Source: Halovivax cerinus (lineage in GTDB: Archaea > Halobacteriota > Halobacteria > Halobacteriales > Natrialbaceae). Taken from it: a DNA stretch of 64,000 bases. The position numbers and the translations under genes were made by a program. The stretch is from positions 2,418,001-2,482,000 of the forward strand of contig NZ_CP101824.1 of NCBI RefSeq assembly GCF_024498195.1, read 5' to 3'. Positions 8,900-17,822 of this stretch are shown piece by piece. The stretch's first letter is position 1. Each line of letters starts with the position of its first letter. The notes below the pieces were generated by a model, which ran no database searches, was not told where the DNA came from, and saw nothing but the letters and a program-made list of their open reading frames with translations.

Positions 8900-9052
8900 A
8901 TGCGAGGTCTCAGCCAACTCAGCGACGAGTGTCGGACCCACCTGGAGCGTGCACTGGCGACTGACGATCCGGCCGAGAAGGACTTTCACATTCGGACCGT
9001 GATGCAGGCGGGTTGTGTCGAGGACGTTCCGGAGGACCTCCGCGACCGGTGA
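8900..9052 (+). CDS. 50-residue hypothetical protein
   Basis: Starts at ATG 8900 and reads MRGLSQLSDECRTHLER, then ALATDDPAEKDFHIRTVMQA and an acidic end. It is acidic and helical, with two cysteines, and looks genuinely coding. The TATA-like TTTTGTAA sits at leaderless distance. I believe short proteins of this kind are conserved in haloarchaea, but I cannot name the family or a function. Confidence 0.6.
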   Translation: MRGLSQLSDECRTHLERALATDDPAEKDFHIRTVMQAGCVEDVPEDLRDR

Positions 9053-9300
9053 ACCGTTCGATACTCGCGTTCGGAACGAACGGGCTGGTTCCAATTCGTT
9101 GTACCGAGGCACTACCGTTCTGGCGGACCCTCCCCCAGACTGACCGACGATTGGCGGGTAGTCGGACCGACCACGATCCCGGTCTCACTCACGGATTCCC
9201 CATCGTGGGGTTCGACTTCCCGGTTTTTGTCGCGAGTACAGATCGTCGTGGATAGCAGAAGACGGTGGGCGTTTTTGTACCCGACGTGGTAGCGGGCCCC

Positions 9301-9561
9301 GTGACGGAACTCGAAATACCACCTGGTTCCGATGCCGAGACTACGATATCGCTCGTTAGAGAATTCACCGATGTCGGCGCTATCGTTCGTGTTCAGACCC
9401 GTCCCTCGAGCGGGGACCGATCCGACGAGGGGACGGGTATCGAAGGGGAAGTGACGGGGTTCGAACCAGGGTATCTAGAACTCGACGGCGAGGGACCGCA
9501 GGGGAACGGAATTCGATGGGACGCCCTCTCGATACTCACCCGGATCGAATCCCAGTCGTGA
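9301..9561 (+). CDS. 86-residue hypothetical protein
   Basis: I used the GTG at 9301 (VTELEIPPGSDAETTISL); an earlier in-frame start at 9265 would add twelve residues. The product is acidic and beta-rich, with the pattern IEGEVTGFEPGYLELDGEG that suggests a small SH3-like or beta-barrel fold. No membrane segment or signal peptide. The function is unknown. It stands alone between the tRNA-linked small-ORF region and tiaS. Confidence 0.55.
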   Translation: MTELEIPPGSDAETTISLVREFTDVGAIVRVQTRPSSGDRSDEGTGIEGEVTGFEPGYLELDGEGPQGNGIRWDALSILTRIESQS

Positions 9562-9744
9562 GCGGTGGATTCGAGACGCTCGTCGCGAACGGCCGCCGAC
9601 ACGGTCGATGCGAGTGTGCCGATTTCACCTCCGACCATCGTGTTCCGCCGCGCCGGAGTGTGATCCGACCGGGTGTGTACGGTACCAACGAGGAGGTGTA
9701 CCGTTCTCGACCGGGTGCGTCACCCGATCGTCCGTCGTATTCCG

Positions 9745-11094
9745 TCATCGTTCGGGATGGGTCTGTGCGTCGAACCCACCACGAACGAGCGGTTTCGCGA
9801 CGTGGCGGCGGGCGCGAGGCGGCACTTCGTACCACCCCTCCTCGAGTGACCGCTCGATCGGGACCTGGTCGCGTCGCGCTCGGGTGGTTCCGCAGTCGCG
9901 ACAGCGATATCCCTGATCGCTCCCGGCGCTTTCCATCGTTCGATCGCACGACGGACACGTCGGTGTGGCGCGTTCCGTTCGACGGAGGGTTCTGACGGCG
10001 AACTTCTCGAGTTTGAGGGTTCCGCGACCGACCTCGCCGCACGCGGTGATCCGATCGCCCGGCCTGAGTGCCCGTACACGATCTCGAAACCGTTTCGTCG
10101 GCTCGAACGCGACACACTCCTGACGATTGCCACCGACGGCTGCCCCGGGATCCGGTTCGCTTCGGTCGTCCGTGGTCTCTTCGCCGTCGACCGGTTCGTC
10201 GGCGATGGTGACGAAGACGTGTCCCCCGCGTCGTGTCTCCGGTTCGGTCGCGACGATCCCGTCGACGGCGTACGCGCGGCCGTCGCGTAGGTCGCCGAGC
10301 GACCCGTCCTGGAGGTGGACGTCGGTCCCCTGGTTCGTCAGGAATCGCTGGCTCGTGGCGATCGGTTCGCCGTCGAGCTGGTCGATCACTGCATCGACGG
10401 CGTCTGCGTCGTCACCTCTGATCCCGACGAGGACGGGACCGGGCGTCCGCGGAACGGCGACGAGTTCGTCGGTTCCGCGATCGATCGTATCCCAGACGTC
10501 CGGGTAGGCCCCGTCGGCGGCCGTCCGGAGCGATGCCGGGTCGACGTCGCGGACGGTTCCCCACCGGTCGGGCGTTCGATAGGCGATGTGTTCGACGGTC
10601 CACTCGTCGAGGGCATCCCAGGCGCCGATCGCGGCGAGCGCACCGATCAGCCCTCGCCCGTTCCCCCACGCGCTGTAGTCGTAACCCGGCGCATCGAGTC
10701 GACGCCTGACGTCGTCGATGGTGAGTCGCTCGCGGATCGCCCGGCGCGTAAACGACGCGACTGCCGGGTCGATCGACGACGCGTCTGTCGGGGCACCCGG
10801 GACGGGCCGATCGGTGACGACGAGCCCAGGGTTGGTTCGATCGTCGTCGACGATTGCCAGGTCGTCGAGGACGTCGCTGGCGACGTCGAAGGCGTCACCG
10901 GGATCGACGTCGGTGTGGATCGCGATCGAGGCGTTGCCGCGGGTCTTGTGTTCGATTGCGGGATTGAGACGAATCAGGAGGAGCCGTTCGACCCTGCCAC
11001 GATCGCGAAGGTGCGCGGCGATCCGACTCGCCACGTAGGTGGTACACATCCCTCGCTCCCGGGAGTCCGTATCGTCGAGCCCGACGAGGGTCAT
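9745..11094 (-). CDS. tiaS: tRNA(Ile2) 2-agmatinylcytidine synthetase TiaS
   Basis: 449 residues from the ATG at 11094 (MTLVGLDDTDSRERGMCTTY); the open frame upstream of it is not coding. TiaS attaches agmatine to C34 of the AUA-reading isoleucine tRNA, using ATP, so that the anticodon reads AUA and not AUG. Visible family features are the N-terminal GLDDTDS motif, RLNPAIEHKTRGNASIA, the YSAWGNGRGLIGALAAIG block, an OB-fold region, and a C-terminal zinc ribbon (CPSC-x13-CRDC). The protein is cytosolic and essential in archaea that use this modification. It is divergent from the COG1395 regulator gene. Confidence 0.94.
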   Translation of the reverse strand: MTLVGLDDTDSRERGMCTTYVASRIAAHLRDRGRVERLLLIRLNPAIEHKTRGNASIAIHTDVDPGDAFDVASDVLDDLAIVDDDRTNPGLVVTDRPVPGAPTDASSIDPAVASFTRRAIRERLTIDDVRRRLDAPGYDYSAWGNGRGLIGALAAIGAWDALDEWTVEHIAYRTPDRWGTVRDVDPASLRTAADGAYPDVWDTIDRGTDELVAVPRTPGPVLVGIRGDDADAVDAVIDQLDGEPIATSQRFLTNQGTDVHLQDGSLGDLRDGRAYAVDGIVATEPETRRGGHVFVTIADEPVDGEETTDDRSEPDPGAAVGGNRQECVAFEPTKRFRDRVRALRPGDRITACGEVGRGTLKLEKFAVRTLRRTERATPTCPSCDRTMESAGSDQGYRCRDCGTTRARRDQVPIERSLEEGWYEVPPRARRHVAKPLVRGGFDAQTHPER

Positions 11095-11297
11095 ACCCCT
11101 CGTTGACGGTGCGACGTGGTACGCGTTTCGGACGTCGGCGACGGTCGGGCTGGTGGCCCGATGATCGACGCGAGTGCCGTCTGATTCCTCGACGGTTTCG
11201 AAACTGCCGTGAACGGCCAATCTCGCTGAACGAAATGGAAATCGTCCGGGGTTTAGCACAAAAAACGCAAGCAGGCGCGCCGAGATACGGGAAAAGC

Positions 11298-11305
11298 ATT
11301 TATAC
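11298..11305 (+). promoter_or_regulatory. TATA box of the COG1395 regulator gene
   Basis: ATTTATAC lies 22-29 bases before the ATG at 11327 and is preceded by an A-rich BRE-like GAAAAG. One of the clearest promoters in the window. Confidence 0.7.
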
Positions 11306-11326
11306 GATGAATAGCTAGTCACCACC

Positions 11327-12295
11327 ATGTCCCGGTCCGCACTGGTCGGAAACGTCACCGCGATGTTGACTGACGCGGGGTTCGTGGTGAGCGACCGGTG
11401 TGCCATTCGCCCAAAGAGTTTCGACGTCGCGGCACGCCGGGGAGACGAACTCGTACTCGTGAAGATCCTCGGAAACGTCGACGCGTTCAACGAGGAAACC
11501 GGCATGGAGATGCGCCGGCTCGGAACCCACCTGGGTGCAACCCCGTTCGTGATCGGTCTACGAAGTCGAGACGAGGACCTGAAACCCGACGTCGTCTACT
11601 TCCGACACGGGGTCCCGGTGTTCAGCCCCGACACCGCGTACAACCTCTTCATCGAAGGGGTCCCCCCGCTGATCTACGCCGCTCCGGGTGGCCTCTACGT
11701 GAACATCGACGGCGACCTGCTCGCCGACGAGCGAAAACGCCGCGACTGGAGCCTCGGTCGCCTCGCCACCGAACTCGGTGTATCGCGACGGACTGTCTCG
11801 AAGTACGAAGATGGGATGAACGCTTCCGTGGAGATCGCGATGGCGCTAGAGGAACTCTTCGAGGGGGAACTGACGAGCCCGGTCGACGTTCTCGAGGGGA
11901 CGGACGAGATCCACGAGACCGATCCGACTCCCGAGGACCCGGCGGCCGATCCAAACGACGAGGAACTCGTGGCCACGCTCGTTCGAACTGGCTTTACCGT
12001 CCACCCGACGAATCGGTCTCCGTTCAACGCCGTCAGCACGGAAGAAGACCGGGACGAAGGGCCGGTCCTGACCGGCCACTCGACGTTTACGCGAGCTGCG
12101 AAGAAGCGTGCGAAGATAATGTCCTCTATCGGGCACGTCACGCGGACGCGCTCGGTCTACGTCGTCGACGAAACCTCGCGCGAATCGGTAGACGGAACGG
12201 CGCTCGTCGAACGCGAGGAACTCGAAGCGCTGGACGACGCGGACGAACTCCGCGCCATGATCCGTGAACGCGCCGAACCGGAAGAGGCGCTGTAA
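11327..12295 (+). CDS. COG1395-type archaeal HTH transcriptional regulator
   Basis: A 322-residue protein. Residues 1-130 form an alpha/beta domain ([20 protein letters not shown]) that resembles a nuclease-like fold found in this archaeal family. Residues 130-185 are an XRE/Cro helix-turn-helix ([19 protein letters not shown] then [10 protein letters not shown]). An acidic linker and a C-terminal domain ([16 protein letters not shown]) follow. The length and architecture match the family of putative HTH regulators kept across archaea. The targets are unknown. It is divergent from tiaS with a 232-base gap. Confidence 0.85.
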   Translation: MSRSALVGNVTAMLTDAGFVVSDRCAIRPKSFDVAARRGDELVLVKILGNVDAFNEETGMEMRRLGTHLGATPFVIGLRSRDEDLKPDVVYFRHGVPVFSPDTAYNLFIEGVPPLIYAAPGGLYVNIDGDLLADERKRRDWSLGRLATELGVSRRTVSKYEDGMNASVEIAMALEELFEGELTSPVDVLEGTDEIHETDPTPEDPAADPNDEELVATLVRTGFTVHPTNRSPFNAVSTEEDRDEGPVLTGHSTFTRAAKKRAKIMSSIGHVTRTRSVYVVDETSRESVDGTALVEREELEALDDADELRAMIRERAEPEEAL

Positions 12296-12508
12296 CGCGA
12301 AATCTCCCCGTTCGTCCGATTTTGGCTCGGAGTGCGTTCGAGCGCGCCTCGAGACGAGCCGTCGAAGCCGTTCGTCGGGAGACGCCGGACGCGTTCGGAT
12401 CCGTTCCAGAGACTCGTCGTTCGAAATATAGTATCAATCGATTTACCTTCGTTCGACTCCGTCGCTCGCGTAGCGCCATCGACTCGCCGATGGCGGTTCG
12501 AACGTACC

Positions 12509-13498
12509 ATGACTCACGAACCCGGAACAGCAGGCGCGCTGGACGATGCGTTCACGGACACGACGCTCGACGCGATCGGCGGGACACCGATGGTGGCGTT
12601 GCCGTCGATCCGGCCGAACGGTGGGGCTTCGATCGCCGTCAAGTGGGAAGGTGCCAACCCGACGGGGAGTCTCAAAGATCGCATGGCGCTCGCGATGGTC
12701 CGACACGCCAGAGAGCGCGGCGAGCTGATGCCGGGTGACCGCGTCGTCGAGTTCACCGGCGGATCGACCGGGTCGAGCCTGGCGTTCGTCTGCGCCGTTC
12801 TGGGCCACCCGCTCTCGATCGTGACTGCCGATTGCGTCGCCGAGGAGAAGATCGACTCGATGCGCGCGCTCGGTGCCGAGCTGACGATCGTCGAGACGCC
12901 AGACGGACGTCCGTACGACGGTCTTTTCGACGACCTCAGGGACGAAGCAGAGCAGATTTCGGACGAGGGCGCGTACTTCACCGACCAGTTCACGAACGAG
13001 GACCAACTGGCCGGCTACGAGGGACTCGGCCGCGAGATACTGGAGCAGCGGCCCGACGTCGACGAGTTCGTGATGATCGTCGGGACCGGGGGGTCGGCCA
13101 TGGGGACCGCTCGCGCGCTCGATTCTGCGGGTGCCGACGTGACGATCACCGGCGTCGAACCCGCCGAGTCCCCCGTCCTGACCGAAGGGGAGGCCGGTAC
13201 TCACAGCGTCCAGGGGACGGCGATCGTCGGTTCGCCGCCGCTCGTCGACGTCGACGTGTTCGACCGGATCGAGTCGGTGCCGACCGAGGAGGGCGTCGAG
13301 TGTGTCCAGCGAATCGCCGCCGAAGACGGCCTGCTCGTCGGGACGAGTACCGGAATGAACGTCGCGGCTGCCCGCCGCGTCGCGGCGGAGCGTGACCCGG
13401 ACGAGACAGTCGTCACCGTCGCCTGCGACACCGGCCTGAAGTACCTCTCCGACGGGCTCTACGACGGACTGGACGAAACGCCCTTCTGTCTCTGCTGA
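12509..13498 (+). CDS. PLP-dependent cysteine synthase family enzyme
   Basis: 329 residues from the ATG at 12509; the earlier in-frame starts read poorly. The fold-type II PLP pattern is clear: NPTGSLKDRMA carries the PLP lysine, EFTGGSTGSSLAF the substrate and phosphate-binding loop, and VGTGGSAMGTARAL the glycine-rich loop that holds the PLP phosphate. The enzyme probably makes cysteine (or cystathionine) from O-acetyl- or O-phosphoserine, but homologues act on other substrates. The C-terminus ends in CLC. A TATA-like ATTTACC lies about 60 bases upstream. Confidence 0.85.
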   Translation: MTHEPGTAGALDDAFTDTTLDAIGGTPMVALPSIRPNGGASIAVKWEGANPTGSLKDRMALAMVRHARERGELMPGDRVVEFTGGSTGSSLAFVCAVLGHPLSIVTADCVAEEKIDSMRALGAELTIVETPDGRPYDGLFDDLRDEAEQISDEGAYFTDQFTNEDQLAGYEGLGREILEQRPDVDEFVMIVGTGGSAMGTARALDSAGADVTITGVEPAESPVLTEGEAGTHSVQGTAIVGSPPLVDVDVFDRIESVPTEEGVECVQRIAAEDGLLVGTSTGMNVAAARRVAAERDPDETVVTVACDTGLKYLSDGLYDGLDETPFCLC

Positions 13499-13628
13499 GC
13501 GAGATCCGTGGTCGCGCACCGGTTGTCCCGGGAACTGGGACTCGAACGGGGTGCCTTAGATGTCGCCACCGTCGATCCAGGTGAACACTGCGGATTCGGG
13601 TGACGTTCCGATTGGGCCAACCCTGGCT

Positions 13629-13754
13629 GTCGGTTCGTGTCGAACTGGCCTCGATCGCCGTCGGATCGAGCCGAACTGGTCTCGGTCGCCGTCGGACCGT
13701 GTCGAACTTGCCTCGGTCGCCGTCGGACCGTGCCGATCGGTCTCGGTCGATCCG
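13629..13754 (+). repeat. Imperfect ~31-base tandem repeat
   Basis: Three near-identical units start at 13650, 13681 and 13712 (31, 31 and 30 bases), each beginning CTCGRTCGCCGTCGGA and ending in a variant of GCCGAACTGGT. Partial units flank them on both sides, from 13629 and up to 13754. The period is not a multiple of three, so this is not a coding repeat. It lies in the gap between the cysteine-synthase-like gene and the HTH gene (13499-13864), where I see no gene. Confidence 0.7.
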
Positions 13755-13864
13755 GATCGGTCCTATCGGGTTTCGATCCGCGACACGACCCGGCCCACAT
13801 CGATGGACCCAACCCGACCGAGTGCGAGGGATCGCGTACCGACTACCGACTGGTGACGGCCCAC

Positions 13865-14425
13865 ATGACTGAAACACCCACCGGCTGGGACCGCTGGTCC
13901 CCGTTCACCGACTCGCGCCAGGAGGACACCGCTCGACCGATGACCGGCGGACCAGACGAGACGGACCGGACGCCGTCGCTCGAGGCGGTCCTCACGACGA
14001 TCGAGGACGCCGACTGTCGGACACTCCTCGCCAGCCTCGATCGACCGAAGTCGGCGGCCGAACTGCGCCAGGAGTGTGGCCTGCCGCGCTCGACTGTGTA
14101 TCGGAAACTGGACCGGCTCGCCGACGCGGCGCTGGTCTCCGAGTACACAGAGATCAGGCGCGACGGGCCGAACGCCACGCTGTACGAGCGCGACGTCACT
14201 GCCATCTCGATCGAGATAGACGACGAAGACGAGTTCGACCTGCAGATCGAGTGCCCGCCAGCGGACCCGACCGATCGTATGGCAGCCTTCTGGGCCGGGA
14301 TGAAGGGGTCGTCCGACGGGGGCGAGGTCGACGGCGACGCGACGGGAGTTGCAGCCGGTGATGCGACGGGAGATGCAGCCGGCGAGGCCCCGATCGACGA
14401 CGGGTCCGGGGCGGGTGAGCCATGA
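13865..14425 (+). CDS. Winged-helix transcriptional regulator
   Basis: 186 residues from ATG 13865; the frame extends upstream through the tandem repeat, but that part is not coding in composition. Residues 35-110 form a winged helix of the ArsR/HTH_20 type, with RTLLASLDRPKSAAELRQEC and the recognition helix in GLPRSTVYRKLDRLADAALV. The C-terminal third is a low-complexity alanine, glycine and aspartate stretch with repeated 'GDATG' units. The stop overlaps the next start (ATGA), so it is translationally coupled to a small membrane protein. An alternative start at 13940 is possible. Confidence 0.8.
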   Translation: MTETPTGWDRWSPFTDSRQEDTARPMTGGPDETDRTPSLEAVLTTIEDADCRTLLASLDRPKSAAELRQECGLPRSTVYRKLDRLADAALVSEYTEIRRDGPNATLYERDVTAISIEIDDEDEFDLQIECPPADPTDRMAAFWAGMKGSSDGGEVDGDATGVAAGDATGDAAGEAPIDDGSGAGEP

Positions 14426-14697
14426 CGATGTTGCAGACGCTGCTCGTCGTCGTGAAGATCGTCCTGCTCGTCCTCGGTAGTACGGTCGCGCTGCTCGCCT
14501 ACCGGGCGTATCGCCAGACTGGAATGGATGGCCTCCAGTACTTCGCTGTCGGCCTGCTCGTCATCACGGTCGGGACGACGCTCGTCGGCTTCTTACACCA
14601 CGTCGTCGGTGTGGGACTCACGGTCGGTCTGCTGGCCGAGAGTCTCCTCATCGGCGTCGGATTCGTCGTCTTGATCTACGCACTCTACTGCCGCTAA
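14422..14697 (+). CDS. Small three-helix membrane protein, coupled to the HTH regulator
   Basis: 91 residues, almost entirely hydrophobic, with three transmembrane helices (VVVKIVLLVLGSTVALLAY; FAVGLLVITVGTTLVGFL; LLAESLLIGVGFVVLIYAL). Its start overlaps the preceding stop by four bases. HTH regulator plus small membrane protein pairs of this kind recur in haloarchaea, and the membrane partner may sense a signal for the regulator. That is inference; I know no tested member. Confidence 0.75.
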   Translation: MTMLQTLLVVVKIVLLVLGSTVALLAYRAYRQTGMDGLQYFAVGLLVITVGTTLVGFLHHVVGVGLTVGLLAESLLIGVGFVVLIYALYCR

Positions 14698-14755
14698 GGT
14701 GTCCCGGCCGACGGGTTCCTCTCGACCGCCCAGTCGACTCGGTTCGGCGACCCCG

Positions 14756-15007
14756 TCACTCGTCGCCGTAGGTTTTCTCCAGGTACTCGACGATGTCGCT
14801 GCTTTCGGGCATACCGCGGACGCCGTTCACCTCGTCGGTGATGACCGGGACGCCGGTCTGCCCGCTCACTTCTTTCACCCGTGTTCGCTCGTGGTGTGCG
14901 GCGGGAACGTCGACGGTCTCGTACTGGAGGTCCAGTTCCTCGAGTTTGCTCCGGACCATCGCACAGAACGGACAGCCAGGGAGTTCGTAGTACGTGATGT
15001 CGGTCAT
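14756..15007 (-). CDS. Glutaredoxin-like thiol oxidoreductase
   Basis: An 83-residue thioredoxin-fold protein with the active site CPFC (residues 12-15) and the cis-proline motif TGVPVITDEV. It probably reduces disulfides or mixed disulfides in the cytosol; haloarchaea use gamma-glutamylcysteine in place of glutathione. The size is normal for glutaredoxins. It stands between the membrane protein gene (convergent) and the purine permease. Confidence 0.88.
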   Translation of the reverse strand: MTDITYYELPGCPFCAMVRSKLEELDLQYETVDVPAAHHERTRVKEVSGQTGVPVITDEVNGVRGMPESSDIVEYLEKTYGDE

Positions 15008-15116
15008 GGAAGCGGTTGGATACTCCGAAGCAAGAGACCGTCGGTACCGATCGCCAGGAGACCGTGGTCCAGTCGAACACCCAACCGGCGACAGATACGA
15101 TCGGGTGTCGGCCGCG

Positions 15117-16643
15117 TTAATACGTAATAAGCCCGCCGTCGGCAGCGAAGTACATGACGAAGTACAGGACCAGTGCCCCGGCGAGCAGCCACTGACCGAC
15201 GGAGACGTCGCTTCGGCGACCGACCGCCGACTTAACGAGCGGGTAGCTGATGATACCTGCCGCGAGGCCGTTCGAGACGGACGCCGTGAGTGGCATGAAG
15301 GTAACCGTGAGTCCGGCGGAGATGGCCCACGCAGGGTCGTTCCAGTCGACTTCCGTGACGCCCTGCAGCATGATGATCCCGACGACGACGAGCGCGATGT
15401 ACGTCGCGTACGCAGGGATCATCTGGATGAGTGGGACGACGAGCAGCGAGACCCCGAAGAGGATCGCCACGACGAGGGCCGTGAAGCCGGTTCGACCGCC
15501 CTCCTCGATCCCGGTCGACGATTCGACGAAGGTCGTCACTGTCGACGTCCCTATCATCGCACCGACGGTGGTCCCGACGGCGTCGGCCATCAGCGGTTCG
15601 TCGGCGTTCGGGAGATCACCATCTTCGTCGAGGAATCCGCCGATCTGGGAGACACCGATGAGCGTGCCCGCCGTGTCGAAGAAGTCGACGAAGAAGAACG
15701 TAAACACGACGAGGACGAAGACGAGCGGATCCTCCGCGATCATGCCGAGCCCCTCTGTGAAACCCCAGAAGAGCGGTGTGAAGTCGTACTGGACGCTCGT
15801 TATCATGCTGATGGGCCCCTCGGTGGTGACCTGCGAGTAGGTGTCAGCAGGTGTGAGTGTTCCCGGGGAGACCAGGTCCGCGGCGGTTGCGACCCATCCG
15901 GCGATGGCAGTCGTCAGGATACCGATGACAATCGATCCGCTGATTCCTCGCGCGTAGAGGACGAGCGTGAAGATCAGCCCCAGCGTCCCAATTGCGGTGA
16001 CCGGGTTGACGATTGCGTTCCCGACCTCTAGGAGCGGCGTTATTGGCTCGCCGGCGGCGTTCGTGTAGGCGACGACGAGATCGAGTTCCTGTAATCCAAG
16101 GAAGAGCAGGAAGACACCGATCCCGGCCCCAACGCTTCGTTTGACGGGCTCTGGGAACAGCGTGATCACGTACTCCCTCGCGCCGACGACAGTCAGCAGA
16201 ATGAAGAGTAATCCCTCCACGAAGACGGCCGCGAGCGCGAGCTGCCACGGAACGCCGAGCAGGATGACGACGGTGTACGTGAAGAAGGCGTTGAGCCCCA
16301 TTCCCGGAGCGAGACCGAACGGACGATTCGCGTACAGCGCCATCACGAGGATCGCGACGATCGACGCGAGTATCGTCGCGATGGCCAGCATCTGGAACAC
16401 CTCGCCCGCGGTGTACTGGGCCCCATCGATCGTGACGGTGTCCTGGAACCCGCCGTTCTGCTGGTCCCAGGTGATCGCCTCGCTCAATATCGCGGGGTTC
16501 ACGACGATGATGTACGCCATCGCGAGGAACGTCGTCAGCCCGGCCAGCGTCTCGGTCCGCAGGTCGGTTCCGTACTCCGCGAAGTCGAAGTACCCGGCGA
16601 TTCCTCCCGTGTCGGCCTGCCCATCTGTCGACCCTGATGACAT
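15117..16643 (-). CDS. NCS2/AzgA-type purine permease
   Basis: 508 residues from ATG 16643; a TTG start three codons earlier is less likely. It is a polytopic protein with about 12-14 membrane segments. Family features include TLAGLTTFLAMAYIIVVNPA near the start, GLAPGMGLNAFFTYTV, GIGVFLLFLGLQ, and the TSTVTTFVESSTGIEEGGR motif typical of AzgA-like adenine/guanine/hypoxanthine importers. It probably takes up a purine base by cation symport. The minus-strand TATA-like CTTTACTC lies about 27-35 bases upstream, preceded by a short dyad GACCA-GGGA-TGGTC (16692-16705) that might bind a regulator. Confidence 0.9.
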   Translation of the reverse strand: MSSGSTDGQADTGGIAGYFDFAEYGTDLRTETLAGLTTFLAMAYIIVVNPAILSEAITWDQQNGGFQDTVTIDGAQYTAGEVFQMLAIATILASIVAILVMALYANRPFGLAPGMGLNAFFTYTVVILLGVPWQLALAAVFVEGLLFILLTVVGAREYVITLFPEPVKRSVGAGIGVFLLFLGLQELDLVVAYTNAAGEPITPLLEVGNAIVNPVTAIGTLGLIFTLVLYARGISGSIVIGILTTAIAGWVATAADLVSPGTLTPADTYSQVTTEGPISMITSVQYDFTPLFWGFTEGLGMIAEDPLVFVLVVFTFFFVDFFDTAGTLIGVSQIGGFLDEDGDLPNADEPLMADAVGTTVGAMIGTSTVTTFVESSTGIEEGGRTGFTALVVAILFGVSLLVVPLIQMIPAYATYIALVVVGIIMLQGVTEVDWNDPAWAISAGLTVTFMPLTASVSNGLAAGIISYPLVKSAVGRRSDVSVGQWLLAGALVLYFVMYFAADGGLITY

Positions 16644-16901
16644 CGTAGTCAAGCGCGGCTACTCAGAGGGGAGAGTAAAGGTTTCCCATACGACCAGGGA
16701 TGGTCTTTTGAAATAACATCACTACGCACAGATTGTAGCGATATTTTAACCTATTGGCGATAATTGTCTGCCTATCTAATGCAACCCTTCCGAGTAACCG
16801 AATTGTACTGAAGGCGACGCCGTCTCCATCCGCGCGAACGGCGCGGGAGCCGACACGTTCCAGAGCGACACTGAAGTGCCTGCTCGTCGTGGACCGACAC
16901 A

Positions 16902-17768
16902 GTGGACGCGACAACGCTCGGACTGGATTCGATGTCCGCGGTCGCATCGGGCCTGAACCGGGGCGCTCTCGCCGCGCTCGACGTGGGTCTGGCGCAGGCC
17001 GATGGGTTCGGACTCGACCGCACAGCCGTGTGTCCGTTCGACGTCGACCCGTCAGCGGTCGTCACTGGTCGAGACGTCGGCGTGACGCGCTCGATCCGCG
17101 GGTCACTACCCTCGTGGATCGTCCCGCTCGCCGACGCGGTGACGCTGCTCGGCGACCTGGCGGTCGTGGTGGGCGGGCTCGTCCTGACGATCCTGCTCGA
17201 CCTCCGTCGCGGGCGTCGCACGTCGCGCGACCGGCTCGTTTCCGACCGGACCGCGTTCGTCGTCGGGGTCGTCCTCGGTGGACTGGCGGTGACGCTGATT
17301 CTGAAGACGATAGCCGGTGCGCCGCGGCCGCCCGCCGAGTTACAGGCGGTAGAGCGAGGTGGACACGGCTTTCCGAGCGGGCACACGCTGGCCGCGACCT
17401 TCCTCTGGGGCGCGCTCGCGATCTGGGGCCGATGGGGGACGCGTCAGCGGCGCCTGCTCATCGCATCGGTCGCCGTCGGACTGGTCGCCGTCTCCCGACT
17501 CGTCCTCGGCGTCCATTACCTGCCGGACGTCGTCGCTTCCATCACGGTCGGCGTGGCTTTCCTGGTTACCGCCGGCGTCCTCTTCGACGAGAACCCGCGG
17601 CGCGCGCTTGGTGTGGCCGCCGTTCTGGGCGTCGTCGCGCTCCTCGTGACGGGGGCGACGACGGACGGTCTCCTCGCGTTCCTCGGCTGCGTCGGCGGTG
17701 CGGTGGGGTGGCTACTGGCCGGACGGACGGTGCCGTGGTCGCTGCCGACCGGGCGGTCGGCGGAGTGA
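16902..17768 (+). CDS. PAP2-superfamily membrane phosphatase
   Basis: 288 residues from a GTG; an ATG at 16932 would remove ten. The three PAP2 motifs are present: KTIAGAPRP (K-x6-RP), PSGH (in GHGFPSGHTLAA) and SRLVLGVHYLPDV (SR-x5-H-x3-D). There are about seven membrane helices. Such enzymes remove phosphate from lipid phosphates or polyprenyl pyrophosphates at the membrane surface. Because a glycan locus that needs a lipid carrier begins right after it, recycling of dolichyl pyrophosphate is a reasonable guess. Confidence 0.88.
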   Translation: MDATTLGLDSMSAVASGLNRGALAALDVGLAQADGFGLDRTAVCPFDVDPSAVVTGRDVGVTRSIRGSLPSWIVPLADAVTLLGDLAVVVGGLVLTILLDLRRGRRTSRDRLVSDRTAFVVGVVLGGLAVTLILKTIAGAPRPPAELQAVERGGHGFPSGHTLAATFLWGALAIWGRWGTRQRRLLIASVAVGLVAVSRLVLGVHYLPDVVASITVGVAFLVTAGVLFDENPRRALGVAAVLGVVALLVTGATTDGLLAFLGCVGGAVGWLLAGRTVPWSLPTGRSAE

Positions 17769-17822
17769 CGCCGTTATCCCTCGAATCGCATCACACCTCC
17801 AGAACCCACAGCTGATCCCGTC

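Noticed and set aside
7440-9300. Duplicate of the tRNA 3' end as an attachment site
   Set aside because: I looked for GTTCGACTCTCAGCGGTCCC downstream and found only short partial matches such as GCGGTC near 8200, too weak to count.
13629-13754. The 31-base tandem repeats as a CRISPR array
   Set aside because: The units follow each other directly with no spacers, and no cas gene is near.
14994-16031. A 345-residue plus-strand frame rich in D, R and E
   Set aside because: It is the antisense of the purine permease gene, which has clear membrane helices and family motifs. The acidic look comes from reverse-complement codons.
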